A stretch of DNA of 64,000 nucleotides from Aquanectria penicillioides (Eukaryota; Ascomycota; Sordariomycetes; Hypocreales; Nectriaceae): positions 4,526,001 to 4,590,000 of the forward strand of contig PYIU01000002.1 in the NCBI GenBank assembly GCA_003415625.1, given 5' to 3'. Shown piece by piece: positions 56,114 to 64,000 of the stretch (its first letter is position 1; every line of letters starts with the position of its first letter). A program made the translations under genes and the position numbers. The notes under the pieces were generated by a model. The model searched no databases and was not told where the DNA came from. It saw only the letters and a list, made by a program, of their open reading frames with translations.

Positions 56114-57313
56114 ATGGCGTCCTCAAAAGGCACAATTTTATTGACCGGTGGCAATGGAGGGCTTGGTTCAGCTATCGTCGCAGACATTGTCAAGAAACCT
56201 GAACTTGCTGCCTACACTGGAGTCTACACGGTCCGGAAAGCAGCATCAGCCACACAGCTCAAAGAAGTTCTGGCAGCCGGTCGAAACCCGCACAAGCATG
56301 AGGTAGTGGACTTGGATCTCAGCTCCCTCGCCAGTGTCCGAAAGACTGCCGGCCAGATCAACCGTCGAGTGGCTGCTGGGGAGTTGCCTCCCATCAAACT
56401 CTTGATACTAAATGCAGCCTACCAGGACCATGAAGAACTCGTAAGCATGCTAATTTCTCAATAATGTTTGGCCGAAGCTAAACAGTGCAGAACATGACCT
56501 CTGACGGTTACGAAATAACGTGGCAAGTCAACTTCTTGGCAAATCAATTGCTGTCCCTTCTCCTCCTTCAAAGTATGGACAAGCAAAAGGGCCGAATCCT
56601 CGTCATTGGCAGTTGGTCTCATGAGTAAGTAGCATACTCGAACCTAAAGCATTATTACAGTAGACCTTACTTTTTTTTTTTTTAATCTAGCATCGATGAT
56701 AAACGAAATACCATTGGGTCCGAGCCTTACAAAGCTCAGACGTCTTTATTCCCTAGCGCTGACGAACTCGCCAAAGGAAAATGGAGCACACCTGCAGATG
56801 GTGACGGGTGGTTCACAGGATATCGACGATATGGGGCTAGCAAGCTCTGTGCGGTCATGCTGGCGTAAGGTTCCTCCCTCGTAACATCACACGTATCATC
56901 GACTTACACGGGCCAGGCACGAACTAGCCAACCGCGTGGGCACAGATCCCGAGCTATCAAACATCACCGTCGTGGCTCTCGACCCTGGCGCGATGAGCTC
57001 TGGCCTCACCCGACGGGGTAGTTCCTCCATGAACTTTAGCATCCAGAAGGTTCTCCCTATTATAGCATATTTCTCTGTCAGGTTCAGTCCCAACGGGGCA
57101 ATGCGGCCATTGTGGAAGAGTGCCGGGGACGCATTGCGGCTTGGTTTTGAAGTCAAAGCTCCCACAGGCAAGTTGTTATATCTGAACGGTACAGATGAAT
57201 TGGAGACTGGAAAGGAAGCGAGGGACGCAACAAAGAGAGAGTCGCTATGGAAATATGGCCTCGGGGCGGCCGGGATCAAGCAGAGTGATACCATATTGAA
57301 GAACTGGGACTGA
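56114..57313 (+). CDS. Short-chain dehydrogenase/reductase
   Basis: NAD(P)-dependent oxidoreductase of the SDR superfamily, 343 residues. Exons are 56114-56440, 56491-56624, 56691-56864 and 56917-57313, all phases consistent, with GTAAGC, GTAAGT and GTAAGG donors. The cofactor motif TGGNGGLGSAI sits at residues 11-21. LLILNAAYQ is the NNAG-like strand. SWSHD marks the catalytic Ser region, and the YxxxK pair is in RRYGASKLCAVMLAHELANR. ALDPGAMSSGL is the PG motif after the active site. The extended substrate region and absence of a signal peptide suggest a cytosolic or membrane-associated enzyme. Substrate cannot be inferred; no secondary-metabolite backbone gene is in the window. Confidence 0.9.
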
Positions 57314-60173
57314 GACGAAGATCGTGTTTGTGTGCGATAGGTCTGTTCTCAGTAGTCTGTCTGTGGATGTTTCACCTCAAATACCTTAGTCGGTTTTGTT
57401 TGGCTAGTGCGAATAATAGTCCTCGTCAATGATGAACTTATTGTTTGGAAACATGCTACGAGGCTAACGCTCGGATTCGGGCTCTAACCCGAGCACTAGA
57501 ACTCCGGGTTCGCAAAGTCTACCTAGAGGAGGATCGTCGGGTCATGGCGGAATTAGTAGTGAGGCTATAACCACGATCTTTCGCAAATCCTCAACGGGTA
57601 AGACGATCCGTAGGTGCTCAAAGACAGGGTCGCGTGTATGCAGGATTTGTTTCTTTTCTTTTTAGCCCCTTGGTTTGTCCGTTCCCGAGGGCCATGTCGA
57701 TGGCTGCAGGGGGCGCAGACAAGTCCAAGTCAGGAGTGGGCCCACATCCCAAGTGCTTCAAGATGTGATCGACTGTCGATTGCACTGCAGGGGCTAGGAG
57801 AGTGAAGACGCGGCCGGCTCTGAGATATGTATCTAGGTATTCAGACACTAGGTACTCCGTACATTATGTATGTATGTTCCCCTGACTAGAATAACGGTCC
57901 ATGCAGGTACCGTCATATTACGGCTGACACAAACAAAAGGGTACGAAGGCACAAGAGCCGGACTCTTCGGTAATGGCGGTCGGGGCGGTCAAGACGGTAG
58001 AGACGGGGCGGAATCAAGGACAAGGTTTCCTCTGACCCCAAGATGACGGGGAACAAGGTGTTAGCTACGAGAGGGAAAAGACGGACAGAGAAAACGGGCA
58101 CAAGGCTGGAGGCAACGAAAGCGCCCGACAGAAATCAAATCCGTCTTGTGATTGAGGCGCTCCTCGGCTACGAGTGGGCGACCAGCGGGCGACCCGGAGA
58201 CGGAAAATGCCACCCAATGAGTCCCATAACAACCAATGAGCCATTGGTGGTGGTTCGGGGCAGGTGCAACCCCCAAGTTTCATCCGGCTCCTGCCCCATC
58301 TCTGCTCCATCTGAAACAGGCCACTTGCAGGTGGGGCGCTCCCTCCAATCTTCAATGTGCAATCAACCCCCGGTGTTCCTGCATGAGAGGAAACGGTCGC
58401 AACTCTGATGCCAAATTCTGCAACCCTAAGGTGGTTAACCTACCACCTGGGGAGATGTCTTTCTGCACAAGCAGCGCGCATGGCATCGATGCCTGCCTGC
58501 TTGGACACTATCTTGGACAGATGCACGCAGGTCGGACCACCGCAAAGGACGCCGCCGACGATCCAAAACAATCAAGGCAATTTATTGGTGACCTCCGTGC
58601 GGAGGACGGCGTGGTGCTGGTGTGCTAACCGAAAAGACGAGTGACAAGAGCCTTGACAAGCAGCAATATCAGTCCCGCGCCACAGTTGCTGGGGTCGTGT
58701 GAGGTACGCTGGCAGTTGGGACGAAGTTGTATTAGACGGGACTTGGAGTGAATTACGATGGGCAAGGGGGGAGGGGACAGCTCTTTTTTTGGATCACGCA
58801 GGGTATGTATGGCTGTCCATGACAGGGCCCTGGCTCACAAGCTACCTCTTCTCCCCTCGACGGTTGGGAATCTGAGTCAAGGGCAAACGCCCGGTGGCCA
58901 GGTCAGCGATGATGCCGCGTTGACAGAGAAGAAACATGCACAAGAGAAGAAGAAGAAGAAGAAAAAGAAGAAGAAGAAAAAAAAAACATGGTGCCAATAA
59001 TTCAGATGACACCTCTGGGGCATGTGTTCAGCAGGCAGTATGTAGTCGTCTGCGAACTAGCGCCAGCGCCAGCGTCAGCAAGCAACGCCTGAGCGCTTGT
59101 GGCCCAGCTCTCTCCGACCCAGTGAGGCCGCAGGGCCAGAACCGTGATGCCGCAGCGCTTGGCGACGCCGATACTGGCGCCTCAAAACGTCCGCTCATGC
59201 GCCGCTCAGCAAGCTCAAGCACATGTCCGCAGCCAGCCAACGACGTACCCCATGGAACCACCAAAACTGATCCAGACTGCGTGGCCTGGTCTGTCTGCCT
59301 GGGTTCTCATGGTTGGCTAGCGGTAGTCGAGCAGTCAACATAAGTCAATAAACCCCGTCATTTTCCCATGTCCCCTCCCTGCTTCATTTGCCAGGAGCCG
59401 CAGAGTCGGGGGGAGCCCAGGTCACTTGCCCGACCACTGGCTGTCACTACTGCTCCATCCCATCCTAGTGCTAATCGCGCTCCTGGTCCCGAGCTCCATA
59501 GTCAGTCAATATTCGGGCAAAGAGTACTGCAGAAGTCGGAGGCCCGGCTCCATGTTTAAATTAATAAGACAGACAACGGCCCAACAACCAACGTCGCACT
59601 TCTTTTGACTTTTCTTAAGACGGGACGAGCTGCTACTCCTTGCTCCTTGCTGCTTATTACTCTTCCGTCGATCATACGCGTTCTCTTTCTTGATAATTCG
59701 TCTGGCCTGGCGCTGACCCCCCACGATCGGGTTTCAACTGTCCTTTTTGTCCACTACTTTTCGCTCTTTTTCAGATCGTCCGTCTCCTTGATTCACTCGC
59801 TTGCTCAGCCTGAGGAAATTCGACAACAACGAAAGGGAGCTCACGCCGGGAAATAGCTCCATCCCATCTCTTCTAGAAGCACATACATATCCATATCCGC
59901 CTCCATCGCCCTTTTGCCATTCGCCGGGCTGTCCTTTGTCGACTGACCCCCAAACTCCGTCAGCTGGCTCTTCGCCAGCCCGCCCTACTGCTTGCTGTTG
60001 GTGTTCCAGCAGCCAAAAATAACTAGCGCCAGTGTAAGGCACTCTGCCCTCGGTGCTGCACCACCTCGACCCGACGACTCCTGTTGCTCAGCCCTGGGTT
60101 CCCACCAAGCAAGCAGCCAGTCATTGAATCCAGCGCCCGGCACCTGCCTTCCACTTGCCTTCCACTTCACGAG
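57314..60173. other. Intergenic, no supported gene
   Basis: This 2.9-kb spacer contains a purine-rich (GAA)n tract at 58943-58987. Open frames around 58043-58644 and 58936-59343 have no domain or splice support. The right end is CT-rich, as expected for the leader of the next gene. Confidence 0.55.
58943..58987. repeat. (GAA)n purine tract
   Basis: 45 bases of A and G only, mostly GAA/AAG units ending in poly-A. Confidence 0.93.
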
Positions 60174-63122
60174 ATGCCCGCCATGTGGGACAACCTGAAA
60201 ACCACTGGTGTCAGCGCCCCGGCGACTGGTCCAGGCTCCCAACCTACAAAGCTGGTGCCTCCTCCCAGCCTCAAGAAGCGGGCCATTCGCTCCCAGACGG
60301 CTCCTTTACAACAACAGCATTCACACCCGCGCCCACGACTCAGGTCCGACAACTTTGTCGTCAACGGCAGAGCCGCCGATGACGAACGTGCTTTCTGGCA
60401 ACTCGATTTTGATAACCGCCTGAACGGCCTTGGTATCCAGACCGCTCCTCACCGATACGAAATCCGCCGTGGCAAAACGGTGCCCCGACCGGCCTCTAGT
60501 CAACAACGTCAACTGTAAGCAACGCCCCAATCATTTCCCGCCATTCATTTCCCTTGTGCCTCGATGGTGATGCGTGCACCCACCACCGCCTTCCCAGTCC
60601 TGTTGGCGGGTTGGGCTTGTTGGCGTGACCTTGCTAGTGCGTCGAGGACCTGCAAGTTGTCGCCTCTCTTTGTTGGCGCAGCACAGCCTCTTCAATGCAA
60701 GACCTCTTAGTCCAGATGAGGGTATGCCAGCTAGGCCATGTCATGTTGGCGCAGCGCTCGTCGACTACCCCATACGGTGCAAATCAGTCATCTCTTCGGC
60801 CTGAACTGGCATTTCCAAGTACACGGTCGGGGACCCGATCTTTCAGCTGGTTCGGACGGATCCATGGCCTAGTTCGATGACAGGGTGTGCCAGGGTCCGA
60901 GATCCTTCGTACTTCCTCCTTTCTTCCTATTTTGGAGGCTTATTTCCTTCTTCAATGTTTTCTTTTTCATTACTTTCGCTTGCAAGCAATCGCGTGGCAT
61001 AAGGTTCGCTGACATTACCTTCCCGTGGCCGCAGCTCCCCTCCTCACGACTCTGACGATCAGGAAGCTCCTCCCGGCCAGCGACCTCCGCCTCGAAACCC
61101 GCGACGCCTCAACCCTCGCGACTGGCGCCCGACTTCCTCCTTGTATGTAGAGGACGACGACAGCGACCACGATTACCACGATTACCACGATTACCACGAA
61201 GGCCATCGTCACCAGCACTCCGCACCTTCCAAGTCCAGGAGACCAGCCAGAGACATGTACGGCCGTCCGTTGGCCATCGACATCTCCCCACCCAGTTCGC
61301 CTGAGATTGGTGCGGTGCATTATGGGTGAGTACCTGTTTTTTTTTTTGTTGCAGCACAGTGACCAAGAGTTCGTTGGCTATCTGGCCTTGGTTGTTATAT
61401 CACCTGGTCCATTTTGTGTTCTTTGGTCTTTCTTTTCAGCTGTGTTTCGAAGAGGAGCCTCGAGTCGAGGAACACCTACCCTTTCAACTGGTTTGCCCAG
61501 GCTTCTCAAATTCAGACCCCAATGAGGTGGCCCACATTCCGTTCATTATGGCTAATTCAATGCCTCGCATCCAGAAAGTATCCAGAGGATGTCTCGCCCA
61601 TTGACGAGGGTCCCGATCTGTCTCAGCAGGAACTCCTCTATGGTTCTCAAACCGCCCCTCCCCCACGACAGGAGTCGCGGAGCCACATCCCAACAATGCG
61701 GCGCGAGAACCGAGGTGAGCAGGACAATGCTGCAGCAAGGCTGAAAGAATCAAAGTCTAGAGATAGGCTGCGAGATCAGAGCGACGCCGTGTTTCATCCT
61801 TGGGAATCGGCACCAATCCAGCCCGAGGCTCCTCCTGCCGGTCATCAAGGGTTTGGGCTCACCACCACTGTGACTGGGCCTCAAGTTCACCGATCTGGCA
61901 ACTCTGCTCCGACGTTTGGGCAACGTGTGCGACAGCTTGCTCGAGGAAAGGCGGAGCCTGTCGAGAATCGCCCGCCGTGGAATGGAGCAAGCGGCCGTGC
62001 GCCTATGGTTGACCCTGTCCGGGATGATTTGGCCGTCGCACCACTCATTGTCCAGCGCAAGAACAGCAGACGCGGTGGCCGGACTGATCGTGTCTCGCCT
62101 GAAACGTCTAATACCGCCGCTGCTACCGTCCGCAGATTGCTCCCCTCCAGGTCCAACCAAAAACTCAAAGAGGCTTCCAAGACACCTTCTCCCGAGCCTT
62201 CTTCGCATGTACCACCCTCCCACGCATATCCCAGTCCTCCCTACAACGACGCTCCAATTTCGCCATCTCATGCCCCCGGCCCGCAGAATCTCCCCACGAA
62301 GGCACTCCCCCCCCCTCATGTGCCTAACCCAGACAAGGCCATCCGCAGAAAGCCGTCGCCGTCGACTTATATTCAAAGCCATGCCCCGCAGAAATCAACA
62401 TCCAGTTCCAACTATTCTGCGTATACGGACCAAAGTGTTGCGACATATGTCCCCCGCCTTTCCACAGCAGCGCCGTTGAGCCCCTTCGCGCCTGACGACC
62501 CCTGGGTTCCCCCGCCTTCGCGTTTCAGCGTTACTACTTGCAACACCACCACCCCCGATTCTCCGATTGAAGAGGAGCAACCGCCAATGCCTCCTACCCC
62601 AAGCAACCTACTTCAGTGATGGATCGAAAGAGGCCTGTCCCTGGAGGCGAAAATTCCAAGGCGTCACCCACTATCGAGCCAATCGTCATCTCGATGAAGT
62701 CCAGCCTATCATCACATGCAAAGGCCGCGGCTGGAGGGGCGAGCCCCGATGATCGTCCATCCTCACTTGTGTCGACCACCAAGGCTCTTCCCATGGTACC
62801 TCCCGAAAAGCAGTCCGCAGGCGATCGTGTTGCATATCTCAACGCCCGACTTGAAAGTCTCGCTCACCGACGACTCAACATCAACAAAAGCATTAAGCAG
62901 ATGACCGAACTGATGCCCACCGACGGCTTGATGTCAAGCGCCGAAGTCTTGCGCAAGCGAGAAATAGAGAAACGAAAGGTCGAGGGCTTGAAGGAAGAAC
63001 TGGCAGAGATCCAGAGAGAGGAATATGATTTGGGACTGAAACTCTACCGGGCCAACAAACGCTTGGAGAGAGAGTCCGATTTTGAGGGTTCTGCCCTCTG
63101 GGTGAGGAGAGCCACTGGCTAA
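60174..63122 (+). CDS. Conserved fungal coiled-coil protein, apparent frameshift
   Basis: Exons are 60174-60514, 61035-61325 and, preferred, 61575-63122. Intron 1 is long (520 nt) and ends with a CTGAC branch and CCGCAG. Intron 2 starts GTGAGT at 61326. It can end at 61439 (CTTTTCAG, weak branch) or 61574 (CTAAT branch); both keep phase, and the later one gives the more natural protein (HYG then KYPEDVSPIDEGPDLS). Most of the protein is Pro/Ser-rich. The C-terminus has VISMKSSLSSHAKAAAG, then a coiled coil from RVAYLNARLESLAHRRLNIN to KRKVEGLKEELAEIQREEYD, ending WVRRATG. The frame changes near 62605 in a CCCC run (PPMPPTPS to QPTSVMDRKRPVPGG); one added base restores 726 residues. A nine-base GATTACCAC repeat encodes HDYHDYHDYH. 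Function unknown. Confidence 0.72.
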
Positions 63123-63593
63123 ATAGATAGCCCAGGCGATGTATAAAGTCTTCGAGGGAAGCAAGGGTTAGCTCCGCGAGGAACTATGAGCAAGGCGTTA
63201 TGGGGTTTCATGCATAGCAGGCGAGGTCTTCAAAGGTTTCTCTTTTTTTTTTTTTTTTTTTTCTTCTCTTTACTTTTTTCCTGTTGTATTAGTGTTATAT
63301 CCGCCTTGCTGGCCTGGCGATGTATTCAGAGATACCTAGGGGCTTTTGAAGTCAAATGGTGCTCGATGAAAAAGTGAAAAAATTGTCAAATAGAAATTAA
63401 TTACCAATTTCCGAACCAGCTTTCATCACTCGATTCGGGGATGTTGCGAATAATCTCGCATATAGTCTATCGAAGAAGACCAGAATAAAGAGTAGGATCT
63501 AAATATTTACTAGGATAAACTGTTTCCCTGCCTTGCTCTTGCAACAGGCAACTTGGTCATCAATTCGAAAATAACACACGTTCATCACCACGG
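63123..63593. other. Intergenic between convergent genes
   Basis: 3' flanks only. A 20-base poly-T lies at 63243-63262. No gene seen. Confidence 0.6.
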
Positions 63594-64000
63594 TTACAAA
63601 GAGGCACCATACCTTGGACCTTTGGCTGAGGTTGTTGAGGTACCAGCTGGACGGGGCACTCCACAAAGGCCTTTCCAACAATGATCACAATAGTCTCCCA
63701 ACCCCCCGGGGCGTAGTGGCATACGGCAGCGGCAACCGTCCTGAAAGCTATGTTTGCAATAGAGATGGGTTCCTGTTCGGGGCGGCTGCTGAGGTGTGTA
63801 GGACTGCGCCAACGTGGAGGCCGCCGGGACGGATACGGTGGCGGACGGGGCCCGTCTGTCAGGGCAGATGCAGCTTTTTACGCTGTAGGCAACCTGTTGC
63901 GTTAGGGTTTGGAGAGACCTTGTGCTGGTGGATATTGGGAGAAGAGGCGAGTCTGAGGGAGGAGACACGGCTCGTTTGGCCTGGGACGATGGTCCAGCTT
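63594..64000 (-). CDS. Cysteine-rich hypothetical protein, 5' partial
   Basis: The frame is open from the window edge to the stop at 63594-63596, at least 134 residues, so the gene starts to the right of the window. The N-terminal visible part is Ser/Thr/Pro-rich (SPPSDSPLLPISTSTRSLQT). A compact cysteine/histidine block follows: YCKHSFQDGCRCRMP, then GDYCDHCWKGLCGVP. The CxC and CxxC pairs suggest zinc binding, but the spacing fits no family I can name. A GTATGG near the end could be a donor leading to a further exon, so the C-terminus is uncertain as well. Natural-looking composition, unlike the shadow frames nearby. Confidence 0.5.
   Translation of the reverse strand, partial: AGPSSQAKRAVSPPSDSPLLPISTSTRSLQTLTQQVAYSVKSCICPDRRAPSATVSVPAASTLAQSYTPQQPPRTGTHLYCKHSFQDGCRCRMPLRPGGLGDYCDHCWKGLCGVPRPAGTSTTSAKGPRYGASL

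Noticed and set aside
57470..57560. Possible tRNA-like stretch with GGGTTCG
   Set aside because: The T-arm-like word is present but no acceptor stem or anticodon arm can be paired around it.

Overview
The window is nuclear DNA from a filamentous ascomycete, most likely a sordariomycete and possibly a member of the Hypocreales. Genes are split by short spliceosomal introns with GTRNGT-type donors, CTRAY branch points and YAG acceptors. Intergenic DNA is long, GC-rich and full of microsatellites. The protein families are typical of moulds: an RTG2-like Ppx/GppA protein, a Pro/Gln-rich annexin, zinc-cluster regulators, a PL4 rhamnogalacturonan lyase and a DUF8004-type protein. I see no bacterial, viral or plasmid signal, no CRISPR array, and no tRNA or rRNA gene that I could support.

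Layout. 1-1.06 kb: 3' end of a SNF2-type helicase. 5.3-8.9 kb: an F-box/leucine-rich protein with two phase-compatible first exons. 11.2-14.7 kb (minus): a large DUF8004-like protein. 19.85-24.35 kb: two head-to-tail paralogous zinc-cluster proteins with matching intron positions. 24.5-26.4 kb (minus): an RTG2-like protein, convergent with the second paralog. 26.4-34.25 kb: a 7.8-kb gene desert. 34.25-36.2 kb: a conserved fungal protein of unknown function. 37.5-38.6 kb (minus): a BTB/POZ protein. 41.6-44.0 kb (minus): a broken C2H2 zinc-finger gene. 45.2-46.7 kb (minus): annexin. 48.6-55.4 kb: a run of mostly secreted or membrane products (mucin-like protein, a broken membrane-protein fragment, a one-pass peptide, a CBM19-like GPI-type protein, and the rhamnogalacturonan lyase). 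56.1-57.3 kb: a short-chain dehydrogenase. 60.2-63.1 kb: a coiled-coil protein. 63.6-64 kb (minus): a cysteine-rich protein that runs off the window.

The genes do not form one obvious pathway. The tandem regulators are a clear duplication. The rhamnogalacturonan lyase, chitin-binding-like protein and mucin-like protein suggest a neighbourhood of cell-surface and plant-wall-facing products. RTG2, annexin, F-box and BTB proteins are ordinary cellular regulators.

The main anomaly is a cluster of apparent one-base losses beyond 41 kb, each beside a short C or G run. They break the annexin, the CBM19-like gene, the membrane fragment and the coiled-coil gene. The C2H2 gene carries several such breaks plus an in-frame stop. 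Genes before 41 kb, and the mucin, lyase and dehydrogenase genes, read through cleanly. Either this part of the assembly has indel errors or it holds several decaying genes; raw reads would decide. Exon coordinates were worked out by hand from splice motifs and phase, without transcript data.
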